DNA from: Lotus japonicus
Lineage: Eukaryota; Streptophyta; Magnoliopsida; Fabales; Fabaceae
Assembly: GCF_012489685.1 (NCBI RefSeq)
Contig: NC_080044.1
Span: forward strand, 64,652,732 to 64,716,731
Direction of reading: 5' to 3'
Length of the DNA stretch: 64,000 nt
Under the pieces are notes generated by a model that was not told the DNA's origin, made no database searches, and saw nothing but the letters and a program-made list of their open reading frames with translations. Shown in pieces: positions 36,538 through 46,010 of the stretch (its first letter is position 1; each line of letters opens with the position of its first letter). A program made the position numbers and the translations under genes.

Positions 36538-37040
36538 TGTAGGTTTCAAATAAGGATTTGTTCCTAACCACATGCTTTTCTACCCATATAGAAAATAGGA
36601 GTATAATCCTAAACCACACTTGATTAACCCATACCCGAAAAACATGATGAAGATCTAGAGCGGAAGCGTACCTGAATGAGCCATGGGAATCGCTGAAGGA
36701 TCTGGGGTTGTGATCTTCCAATTGTAGATCACCCTTAGGGTTTCCTGATGTTCTCCTCTGATGGGGATGAGGAGAAACTTTTTACGTTGTTACGTTGTGT
36801 CTACAATTGGGGACCACAACCCTATAAGTAACTGCATCAGTTACAATTATGTTTTCAATATTTCTAATTTGGCCCCTCATCAAATTAGAATATTGCCTTA
36901 TGGTATCCGCACAATACCTTTTCATAACACACATGCCCTTAGCCATAAGATCAATATTAAATAGACCACTTTAGTTTTGGCTAATTAAATAATGGCCCTA
37001 ACACAATTAAAAGTTACATTTGTGACCCAAAATTCTAACA
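36538..37040 (-). repeat. 5' LTR of the copia element
   Basis: 503 bp, partner of 30596-31098, followed in element orientation by the initiator Met-tRNA primer-binding site (TGGTATCAGAGC). Confidence 0.95.
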
Positions 37041-37090
37041 CAGGAATCTGGAATTTAAACACACCACACATTTGTTGTGTAGTGCTCTGG

Positions 37091-37320
37091 TTGCCCTTAG
37101 TGATCTTTGTACTTCTCACTATTAGATGTCCCACATTGGGTAGAGATGTAGGACTTCTAACACACACCCTCACGTCCAAGGTTGTACATCTGGAGCGTGG
37201 AATGAACATCAACGGGTGACCCAAATATGAGGAGTCTCCACAAAAGCTAGCTCAAAAGTTGAGGGTGCTCTCACAACTAGTGAAACTTCTGGTAGGGGAT
37301 CGTAATCCTGAAAGGAAACG
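37091..37320. mobile_element. insertion of about 230 bp, LTR-like
   Basis: Compared with the C-side unit, where GTGTAGTGCTCGG runs straight into ACACAGCCTTGTGGG (about 23741-23770), about 230 bp is added here. On the minus strand it includes GTGTGTTAGAAGTCCTACAT, a motif like that at the start of some plant LTRs. No clear target duplication was found and the ends are approximate. Confidence 0.4.
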
Positions 37321-37506
37321 GACACAGCCTTGTGGGTTGAGGAACTGAGAGACACCCAGTTGTTATTGCAGCACCAAGAAGACAAAAATGAGAGCTTTTA
37401 TATGTTGGGGGTGATGGTCCTACGAAACAGAGAAGAGGCCATTTGTGAATTTCAGAGAAAAATAGGATATTGTAAGTTAGATTACATGTGTTTAATGTTC
37501 AGCTTT

Positions 37507-37621
37507 GTGTCATCGTATGATAGTTCAAGTGGTAGGAACTGATGACATGTGGGTTGGTAGCAAGAGGTTTAGAGATCGATTCCTAACGAGTGCAATTTAT
37601 CTTTCCGATGTGAAAAAAAAA
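37507..37621 (+). mobile_element. SINE with 9-bp target duplication
   Basis: A 115-bp insert with an A-box-like TAGTTCAAGTGGTAGGA and a B-box-like GAGATCGATTCC, ending in an A-run. TTCAGCTTT occurs on both sides (37498-37506 and 37622-37630). Without the insert the flanks join as in the C-side unit at 23911-23930. This fits a tRNA-derived SINE. Confidence 0.75.
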
Positions 37622-37656
37622 TTCAGCTTTCCGAGAGTTTTTACATTCTCTCACTG

Positions 37657-37833
37657 ACAAAGAAGGCCAATATGGAGCGGTTCGATGGGTGTTGGGCCAG
37701 ATATGGTGGGCCTAGCTCTTTCAGGGAGAGATACGTCCCTCTTGGGCTGAAATCCTTCTGAAGTGTTGGCATTACATAAGACTCTGATGAAGTTCTTGTA
37801 GAGCTCTGGATTGGAAACTAAGATGTATGGTGT
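37657..37833 (-). pseudogene. GT47 exon 4 remnant (copy F)
   Basis: The start of a GT47 exon 4 with its intron acceptor (CAG at 37836-37834), reading [20 protein letters not shown] and [14 protein letters not shown] small deletion in the IYLSYGEL region then breaks the frame. Similarity continues to the AFFAGG region and stops near 37657. On the other side, part of intron 3 follows. No exon 1-3 sequence was found, while a unit 5' flank resumes at about 38020, so the middle of the unit was deleted. Confidence 0.85.
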
Positions 37834-38019
37834 CTGAATTGAATCATCAAGTAAAGACAGTTTATTTTAACTGGGGTTACATTTGTGAAAAGACTAGCTC
37901 TTATTCACAAAACTCTAACTAAATGTCTTATTTAATGTTACTCAAATTTGTACCACTTAAGTCAATCACATGTTAATCTTTCGGAGCATGTTTTAAAACA
38001 ATTATGAACAAAAAGATAT

Positions 38020-38290
38020 ATAATAGAGGTAGTAATATAAAGTGAAGTAGTTTGAGCTTTTCAAGGAAGGAGTGCACCAATGCAGGTTGTTAATATGCGG
38101 ATCTGGAATCTATTATTGAAATAAATTGGATCCTGCGTGATAGATGAAGTTTTTTTGGGGGGGATCAACGTACATCTTTATAGGATCACACACTTAGTTA
38201 TTGGTATGTGAGCTTGGAGAGTGAATCGCAAGCTGTGCAGTTGAAAGTGAGAAATTCCAACCTCCTAGAGAGGGGAAGAGATGTATAATC
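38020..38290. repeat. 5'-flank repeat of GT47 remnant F
   Basis: Contains the AGTGCACCAATGCAGGTTGT segment and the block around CATCTTTATAGGATCACACA that also occur upstream of C (about 23300-23510), D (about 30255-30390) and E (about 45695-45860). 38291-38850 has no recognised feature apart from a short repeat (ATTGATGTTCC twice near 38520-38580). Confidence 0.7.
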
Positions 38291-39012
38291 TGGAAATGAT
38301 AAAGATTTTATGACTTGATTTTGCAAATACATGGTTATTTCCTACTTAACCCTACAAACCAATAATCATGGCGACGATTAAAATGACATTTAATATATCA
38401 GAACTCTACACTTCCTGTAAATAGTTTGGCTTCATACAAAAGTCTGATTTGCAAATGCAGCTTGTGTTGTCCTAAGAGCATTCTATGTCGCAAATTTGGG
38501 GTAAGCGCTTATTGATCCAAATTGATGTTCCAGAATTGTAAATTGTAAATATGCTTGCCTCAGTCCCGAATTGATGTTCCGGAAATTGTCTGTAAGCATG
38601 AAATCTTGCCTTTGGTATTAGTTTTGCAGTAATAAGCATGGACTCCAAATAATGGGATGTAACTTTAATGGAACAGCTCTGTAAGTTCCTTGTTGAAAGG
38701 AGCTTATCATTTAAAATCATTGTATGTTGCAGTTTCAGTAGTTGTATTATGAGAATTGCCAAGATTTTTCGATATGTTTCTTTTAGTTGCCTTTATCTAT
38801 CACACCCCGCCACATTTGATATGAACTATAGAATTCCTTCCAGGGTTAAGGAGGCAAAATTCATTATCTATAAAACCAGGTTCCAATTGAAAATTATCAT
38901 GATTACATTACTATGAAAATCTTGAGCTATTATATCTCATTTTAGCTGAGATCAATGTACAAGAAATTCATCATTGGAGCCTTCAGTTCAAGTAACTCAA
39001 CCAAAAGTATCC

Positions 39013-39075
39013 GATACACCCTCCGGTCACTATTATAAGCAAAAGTTAGATTTTTAGATTCATTCAATAAATGAT
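39013..39075. mobile_element. partial Stowaway-like MITE
   Basis: One arm of the family found whole at 30108-30254: ACACCCTCCGGTCACTATTA, TAAGCAAAA and GATTCATTCA. The second arm is missing or degraded. It lies in the 3' flank of GT47-E. Confidence 0.55.
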
Positions 39076-39129
39076 GTATGTGGTCATTTGGCCTGTAGGA
39101 CAATTTTTCATGCATAATTTAACAACTTT

Positions 39130-41560
39130 TTATTGTGAAGTTATCAACCTGAAGTTCAGTCTTCTCAGCCAAATTGAGTGAAGTATCATGTGCATTACAT
39201 CATATGGCTTAGCCGGCCTATTAATTACAAAATGCCTCCGAACTCTTCTTACATTCTCTTGCAATTTCATATACTTGCTTTCTGAAACATTTTGTAATAT
39301 ATCCTTAATCTCAAGTATTTTCTCCACTGGAATCTCTATGGAGAATTGACTCCAATTGAGGACATCATTAAAAGGTAAAGAATAGTTCTGAGAAATGATC
39401 ACAGGCACACACCCTGCATGAATTGCCTCCACAACTCTAGGACTAGCAACTTCATACCCACTTGGGCACAAGCAGAACTTGCTCAGGCCCATTAATTGGG
39501 TATAGTTTTGGCCCTTTGGGAGGTACTCATGAACTTGAACTTGGGCATCCTTGTCCTTCCAATGCTGAAGCAGAAGCTTCCTAATGGCCCCATGCTCTCC
39601 ACCAGCAAAGAAGGCCAATACGGTGCGATTCGATGGGTGTTGGGGCAGGCTTGGTGGGGCTAGCTCTCCATAAGATAGGTAAATTTCAGGGATAGACACG
39701 TCCCTCTTGGGCTGGAACCCTTCTGAAGTGTTGGCACTGCATAAGACTCTGATGAAGTTCTTGTAAAGATCTGGATTTTCACCTGAGATGTATGGTGCCT
39801 GAACCATCAAGTAAAAGCAGTTTATTTTAACTAGGGTTGCATGTATGAAAGGAAAATGAAATTTCTATCAATATGAAAACTCTTCTACAATTGATTATGA
39901 AGCCAGAATCAATTCTATGAAGAAACTTCCGTAAGTTACTTCTAGGATTCATAATTGATTTTGATGAAAAAAATAAAATGATCCAAACATACTAGTATAC
40001 TATGAAAAAGTATAACCTAAACCATGGTGAAGTTACTAGTAAATGAAGTGTTACAGGAAATGTTTAGAAGTTACCCAATCATGACAAGAAAGGAGAAAAT
40101 GGTCTGCACCATTGCTTCTGTTCCAGTAAGGATACTTATCAGCCACAACATGTACATAATCCTCCACCAACCGTTGCAGGCGGCCAAGGTGGTAATCCTG
40201 TTGGGACAAGATGGGCATGTATACATATTGGACAATGTTAGAGATGCTAAATGGAATCAAGAAAAGGTTTGCCTCATCAGGGTGCCTAGCCTTGAAGGGG
40301 CTCTTGCGGCAGCTGTCTATTTCGTCCATGAATTGACCTTCAATGCTGTATAAGCCCTTCAATGGCCCGTCATGCACTAGTGGTTGCTCTCCTTCCTCAT
40401 AAACCCACACCTTCAATCTCTTCACCATCTCCATGTGGCTCCTGTTTATCATTTTATTCAAAAAAAAAAGGATTTGTTAGTAATAATACTGTATTAGCCT
40501 CTCTTTTTTGTGTGCATGTGCCTTAAATTAGTATCCTTGACCTTGATTGATTATCATCCAGGATTTGAATTGCAATTGGATTTTATAGTCCCAACATTAA
40601 GGTTTTGCAGATTTTGTTACACATGCATTTGGGTTAGGAGTCTAGTTCGCTATATAAGGTAGGATACACTGTGTAATTGACATGTTGTTGATGATAATGA
40701 TACTCCTTTTCCCTGTTTCCCTCTCTATTCTCTCTGTTCTTGCTTCTTCTCCCTCTCTCCCTGATCCTATCCCTATCAGATTTCTCCATCTGCATTACGA
40801 CTATATCAATTGCCTTTATCCGCAATTACTATTTCACTTGATTTTAAAATTGAGAAAAATTACAGATAAATGCAGCTGATATGGTTGCAATTGCGATTGT
40901 GATGCAGTTGTGAGTACTCTAAAAACTTTGATGTTATAGTTGTAGTTGCAAGCATAAACTGCAGTCTAAAACCATTTTCAGGAATCATCAACTGACCCCA
41001 ACAGTGATGAAATTGAAAACCTTGAGTGTATATATGATGAGTAAAGAAGATGAAATTTAATTACTTCAGAATCTGTGAAGCTTAACTGGTGAAAAGAGTA
41101 TGGATTTCTGTAAATGGACCCTTTTGGGATGAACTTCTTTGGCTTCCCTGAAGTACTACTACTGTAGTTCCTTGACAGAATTGCCTCCCGAATTGAGGCT
41201 CGTGCTTCAGCCAAACCTGCTTCAACTCTATCCAAGCTAGTCATTTTCTGGATGTAACAAATGTAGATAGAGAAATTAAAAAAAATAAAAATGTATAGTG
41301 TCATGCATGCTCATGTATTATATATATATGCTTGGAAAGTTTGGCTCCAAAACTTTGACTTTAATTTTGTTCACCTGAATGCTACTGGTTGTGTTATGTT
41401 CAAAGCTTCTATATGCAGAGTTAGCCAGAAGCTCATGTGGGGAAAGGAAAAGAGAAAATGAAGGATAGTTTTGTTTGAGGGGAGTGAAAATGATGAAGAG
41501 AAGAATGAGGGACAATAATGGTAATAACAACGAGGCTGTGGAGCACCGAAAGGCCTCCAT
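39130..41560 (-). CDS. exostosin-family (GT47) glycosyltransferase, copy E
   Basis: Four exons on the minus strand: 41560-41375, 41247-41087, 40441-40075 and 39798-39130, giving 460 residues with GT-AG junctions. The anchor [15 protein letters not shown] is at about residues 11-25. The exostosin domain is complete: [82 protein letters not shown] and [13 protein letters not shown]. The stem is seven to eight residues shorter than in C and D because the segment around TPLTTQ is missing. Its 5' flank keeps the empty site of the MULE-MITE that sits in the D promoter. It is predicted to be a Golgi type II glycosyltransferase with unknown acceptor, and it looks intact. Confidence 0.92.
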
Positions 41561-42439
41561 TGCAATTCAAAGCTAGAATGAATATTTGCATTCCTCATAA
41601 AATTTATATTCAATGAGTAATTTGGAGTCATGTGAGCATGTCTATGAAGTTGCAGACCTAAGTTATTCTAGTCCCTTTTGACAAGTTTTACTATGGGCGT
41701 GTAATTTGTAGTTGAAGGCATTTAGTGTCAACCTGAAAATTGGGAATGTATTCACATGCAACCTTGCACATGGAAATCAAATTTCAGTGCATGTTTGAAA
41801 ACAATTATGTACATGAACTTAAACAACAAAAGAGTTTATACTATAAATAGAGGTAGTAGCTATAAAGTATAAACTATGAGAAATGCTATTGCCTCCGAAT
41901 TGCATCCTCCGAATTATCCTCTGACCCTCTCCTGTGTCTACACGTTGCACTTGCTGTATCTTAAATGCCATCAGTTAATGTTTTACTTTTTTGCTTCATC
42001 AGTTTTCTAAATTTGCCCTTTCCACCCACTAATGACTAAAGTGAGTAAAAGTCAGTTGCAGTAGGCTGATAGTCTGATACTCTTTGCTCTCATAAGTACG
42101 TGTTACTTTGTTTCATTATTTTAATTTTCCATCACCTGCTGGATGATTCGAGGCATTTCGAGCTTTCCTTTTTTTTTTCAGTAAAAATATTTCTTCTTTT
42201 TCCTGCCAAAAAGAGAATATGAATGTAGTTCATATAGTTTTTCTTTTGAAACAGTAATTCATATAGTTCTACTGGATACAATTAATTTATAATAAATGTT
42301 ATTTATTATTATTATTTGCTTTTCCGATAATTATTGTTTTATTGATTTTGTTTAGAAATTTTTTGTATTAGTGATTGTCTATAAATTTAGTTTTAACAAA
42401 ACTATATTCTACCCAGTGGAGGCCGGTTGCAGTGGTAAA

Positions 42440-42615
42440 ATGTGGTTAGCGTATTGTTGTAGGTAGGGGTGTCTATCGGGCGGGTGCGGTCGGGTTCGCG
42501 TATTGTTGTAGGTAGGGGTGTCTCTCTCTTGGGAAGATGGGTTAGCGTATTGTTGTAGCCTGTAGGTAGGGGTGTCTATCGGGCGGGTGAGGTCGGGTTC
42601 GGGCTGAAATATCGG
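42440..42615. repeat. imperfect tandem repeat, GTTAGCGTATTGTTGTAG unit
   Basis: The phrase GCGTATTGTTGTAG...GTAGGGGTGTCTMTC occurs three times, twice followed by GGGCGGGTGNGGTCGGGTTC. It lies within the TIR transposon. A minus-strand open frame over it only mirrors the repeat. Confidence 0.7.
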
Positions 42616-43112
42616 TTTTGAACGGGTGAAAATCATCCCATAGTTATAAGACCGTCGTTATCCGATGAAGACGCCAGTTTCAGCGGGTTACGATTTTGAC
42701 GGATGACGGATGACAGTTTTGACAGTCGGTTCATACGGTTAGAGAAGCTTTTAGATTTACATGTTTTGCAGAAAATTCATATTGAGAAAGGGAGGAAATT
42801 TAGATATTGAGACAAAATCTTGCTTCCTTCATCTCTCCAAAATTTCATTCTGCAACAACAAGTTCTTTCAAAAATCTCCAATTATAGAATAGCACCATCG
42901 CGCAACCACGTCGTTGGTCGCCTCTGCATCGCAACAAGCAGCCACCCATCATCTTCGCATCGCTCCGCCAAACAAATTGTGGTGTTGGTCGCCTCTCGGT
43001 CTTGCATACGACGTTGGAGGCATGAGCGAGATTATGATTGGAGATGGTTTCTCGCTTCTTGCCATAAAGTGTCCAACACGGGAGAATGAGATCGCTCTTC
43101 CTTTAAGACCCA

Positions 43113-43123
43113 GATTTTTATTA

Positions 43124-43163
<40 letters not shown>
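43113..43163. repeat. (ATT)n microsatellite
   Basis: About 16 imperfect ATT units. Confidence 0.9.
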
Positions 43164-43164
<1 letters not shown>

Positions 43165-43219
43165 TAATTTTGACTCATGCTTAGGTTTCTATGTAAGCGT
43201 GAGAGGGACCTGAACTAGT

Positions 43220-44140
43220 GAATGGCAAATTCACAAGCGAAACAATGTAGAATATTTAATATATGTATAATTACGAGACTGTAGTCAGTTTGGATGAGAT
43301 CATGAGTCTTTTTCGCACCTGACTAAGATTTAGAGTGTCCGAAAAAGGCTAATTCCGCTACCAGGGCACTATTTAAGTTATGTTTTGAATCGGCAGTAAA
43401 ATAAGACCCTTAGGGTATTTTCTGATGACGTGTGTTCCATTAGGAAACTTTCGACTTTAAACTCGATAGGTTTCGCTTTCAGAAAACCCGATAAAGTTAG
43501 ACTTTATCTCCGCATGGATTTAAAGCGAGACCCTGAACAAAATGTTTTTATGTTCAGAGATTCTTACTGAGTTTCCGTCCGCAATGTCTTAATTCTTTCA
43601 CCACTTGGAAACTTTTCAGTGAAAGAAGTCTTTTCATCCGACGCATATTGTAAAAAGTAGTTATGATGCATATTTTAAAGCAGACTGCGTTCGAGCCACT
43701 TTATCATTTAAAATGAACTCCGAAACAAGTTTCAATTTTCTATCGTTGAATACTTGATTTAAATTAGTAGATAAAAGTATCAAAACACCCGGGCCCGCAA
43801 AATTCTTCTTTTTCTTCTTTTGCTTCCCCTATAAAAGGAGGAAAACACTATTCCCCCTCATAATTCACCCAAGAGTCGCGCAAGTGAGAGAGGGAGGAGG
43901 AGAGTTCACAACCGTTTGTCGCGATTTCAGTTGGATTTGAAAGGTAAGGAGGTAAGGATCATCTTCCATTCATTCTTTTCTACTTTCTCATATCTCTTTC
44001 CACATCTTTTCATGCTCAAAGTTTAGAGCTTTTTGACAAAAAAAAATTGGTTTAACTTCGTTTCTTTTTTCAAATAGCTTATACACTTTCTTTATGCTTC
44101 ATATTAGGTTCTCTTTTTGTTGACGTAGATATGGTTGGTC
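43220..44140 (+). mobile_element. LTR-like segment inside the TIR transposon
   Basis: A long non-coding stretch with a TATA box (CCCCTATAAAAGGAGG at about 43828-43843) followed by a purine-rich leader (GAGAGAGGGAGGAGGAGAG), as in the U3-R part of a gypsy-type LTR. No partner LTR or primer-binding site was found. It could be a captured solo LTR or LTR piece. Confidence 0.35.
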
Positions 44141-44536
44141 TAGTACGTTGACTAGAGTTGTAAAAACGGCAAACTTGGAAAACTGATGAAACAAAAACTA
44201 AACATTAGTTAATGGCATTTATGATACAGCAGGTGCCACTTGTAGACACAAGAGAGGGTTGGAGGATAATTCGGAGGATGCTATTCAGAAGTAATTTGTG
44301 GGGCTTTATAAGACCATCTACAATTGTTTTCAACACTCAACACCGCTTTTTCTCTTCCCAATACTTCACATTATCTTCTCTCCAATTCAACACGCATTCA
44401 ACTTTTATCAACTCAAATAGTTTTTCATTCAACACCCTACCCCACCACTTTTTTATTTCATATTTTTATTTTTATGATTACATAAAATTACATTTATCGA
44501 TTTAAATTAAATTAAAACAATAAATATTTAACAAAA

Positions 44537-45066
44537 GGCTTAATTGCAACTTTGGTCCCTGACATTTACAAAAGCCACGATTTTGGTCCCTCACCTAATT
44601 TAATTACAAAAATCGTCCCTCACCTAACACTTCGTGAACAACGTTGGTCCAACCGTCAATTTTTTAACGGAAGAAGCTTACGTGGCGTCTGAAAGCTTAT
44701 GTGGAAGTGCCACTGGCGTCATAATCGATTTTTCCTCTCCTCTCGGCTGTTTTTTTTATCTCATAGTGAAGCTTTGCTGTTGGGAGGCCTAGTTGTTGGA
44801 ACGCTGGGATTGAGGTTGTGTGCTATTCCTCTGAGTTTTTTTGTTGTTTTTTCCTCTGAGATGTAGATGCATGTGCCTCCCTCTCTCCAGTGGCACTTCC
44901 ACCTAAGTTTTCAAACACCACATAAGCTTCTTCCGTTAAAAATTTGATGGTCGGACCAACTTTGTTCACAGAGTGTTAGGTGAGGGACGATTTTTGTAAT
45001 TAAATTAGGTGAAGGACCAAAATCGTGGCTTTTATAAATGTCAGGGACCAAAGTTGCAATTAAGCC
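44537..45066. mobile_element. 530-bp Mutator-like MITE nested in the Harbinger element
   Basis: Starts GGCTTAATTGCAACTTTGGT and ends with the inverse complement, with arms of about 170 bp. A perfect 9-bp duplication, TTAACAAAA, flanks it (44528-44536 and 45067-45075). It is the same family as 21063-21605 and 29112-29654 but more diverged, and its centre differs. Confidence 0.9.
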
Positions 45067-45075
45067 TTAACAAAA

Positions 45076-45245
45076 TTATGTATGTTTTGAGGACGTTGGT
45101 TGGGAAATTGACTTGGATCTTGATAATTGTTGGAATTTTTGTAGTTGGAAAATTGATTTGGATCTTGAAAATTGTTGGGATTTTGGTTGCTAAATGGGTA
45201 GTTAGTAGAATTATGGGTGTTGAAATGGTAATTGTTGTGATCCAT
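45076..45245 (-). pseudogene. N-terminal fragment of a Harbinger ORF1-like protein
   Basis: From an ATG at 45245 the frame reads MDHNNYHFNTHNSTNYPFSN and goes on with Asn/Pro/Gln-rich NPNNFQDPNQFSN repeats. Such N-termini are common in plant proteins annotated as NAM-associated or Myb/SANT-like, many of which are ORF1 proteins of PIF/Harbinger elements. The frame runs into the nested MITE after about 57 codons and no DNA-binding domain is present. Confidence 0.45.
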
Positions 45246-45689
45246 TTCAAAACAAAGGCTAATAGAAAGATAATAAGATGGTGAAAAACTTGGATTTTTT
45301 TCTGTGTCCAAATCTAACAAAACAAGTCTCTATTTATAGAGGAAAAAAAATCATGAATTTTGGTATAAAAATTTTTTCTGGAATTTTTTTTTTCCAATGA
45401 AATAATTGAGTTCAAAATATTAAGAAGATAAAATTCCAGCGAACCAATCAGGGCTCGCCACGTGTCAAACCCTATCCACAAACTGCATTTTCTCTCTCCG
45501 CAGCGCCGCTCACACGCGCCTGGCGCGGCCAATGTTTGGCCGCCACGTGGCATGGTCGGGCCACTCTCAACATGTTGAGTTTACTCAACACCTCTCTCCT
45601 CTCTCCTCAAACTCAACACACCACTAAACATCACTACACTACTCTCTCAACACTAAACACCCCACTCAACTCACCCATTGCACTAGGTC

Positions 45690-46010
45690 TAAGGAAAGAG
45701 TGCACCAATCTAGCTTTTGAATTTATCAAAAGCGTCATAATTAAATGCAGATTTTTATGGGGGTCAACGTACATCTCTATAGGATCACAATGACACACTT
45801 ATTGGTATGTGAGCTTGGAGACCGAAGTGCAAGCTATGCAGTTGAAAGAGAGAAAGTCTACTCTCTTTTGTCCTTTGTTTGGTATAGGGGAGAAAGTGAG
45901 AAGAGGTAAAGCAGTGAAAAAAAGAATGAATTTAAAGATTGTTTGATAGTATAATAGAAATATAGAAGAAATAGAAGATAAAGAATGTGGAAGTTCTCTT
46001 CTCATGTGTC
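45690..46010. repeat. 5'-flank repeat of GT47-E, distal part
   Basis: Starts GGAAAGAGTGCACCAATC and includes ACATCTCTATAGGATCACA, the same blocks as upstream of C, D and F. It was separated from the proximal flank (ending about 41877) by the TIR and Harbinger insertions, about 3.8 kb in total. Confidence 0.75.

Larger units (their letters stand above)
30596..37040 (-). mobile_element. nearly complete Ty1/copia LTR retrotransposon
   Basis: A 6,445-bp element in the minus direction. Its two 503-bp LTRs (30596-31098 and 36538-37040) read TGTTAG...CTACA in element orientation and differ at four positions by my count. A perfect 5-bp duplication CAGGA flanks it (30591-30595 and 37041-37045). The primer-binding site AGTGGTATCAGAGCC (initiator Met-tRNA) abuts the right-hand LTR, and a purine-rich CAGTGGGAGAT tract abuts the left-hand LTR. 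The polyprotein lies at 31638-35603. The empty site is seen once as CAGGA in the sister unit at 23707-23711. The near identity of the LTRs shows a recent insertion, but a frameshift near the end of the polyprotein makes this copy probably non-autonomous. Confidence 0.97.
41877..44295. mobile_element. TIR transposon of about 2.4 kb, class uncertain, carrying foreign sequence
   Basis: Arms of roughly 130 bp are inverted repeats: 41897-42020 (GCATCCTCCGAATTATCCTC, later TGTGTCTAC and ATTTGCC) matches the reverse complement of about 44155-44287. No transposase is seen. The interior holds a tandem-repeat block (42440-42600), an (ATT)n array and an LTR-like piece (43220-44140). Comparison with units C and F shows that it interrupts the 5' flank of unit E between ATAAAGT and GAAGTAATTTG. 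The exact ends and target duplication could not be fixed. Confidence 0.6.
44312..45689. mobile_element. PIF/Harbinger deletion derivative with nested MULE-MITE
   Basis: The ends GACCATCTACAATTG and, on the other strand, GACCTAGTGCAATGG are flanked by TAA (44309-44311 and 45690-45692), the hallmark 3-bp duplication of PIF/Harbinger. It keeps the N-terminal piece of an ORF1-like gene (45245 downward, minus). A 530-bp MULE-MITE is inserted in it. It lies in the 5' flank of GT47 unit E, which continues at 45690. Confidence 0.7.

Noticed and set aside
42409..42636. A 75-residue minus-strand frame with repeated PDRHPYLQQYANP
   Set aside because: It follows the tandem DNA repeat within a transposon and lacks any known domain.
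44209..44505. A 97-residue plus-strand open frame starting MAFMIQQV
   Set aside because: It spans the right arm of the TIR element and the left end of the Harbinger element, so it crosses an insertion junction and is accidental.
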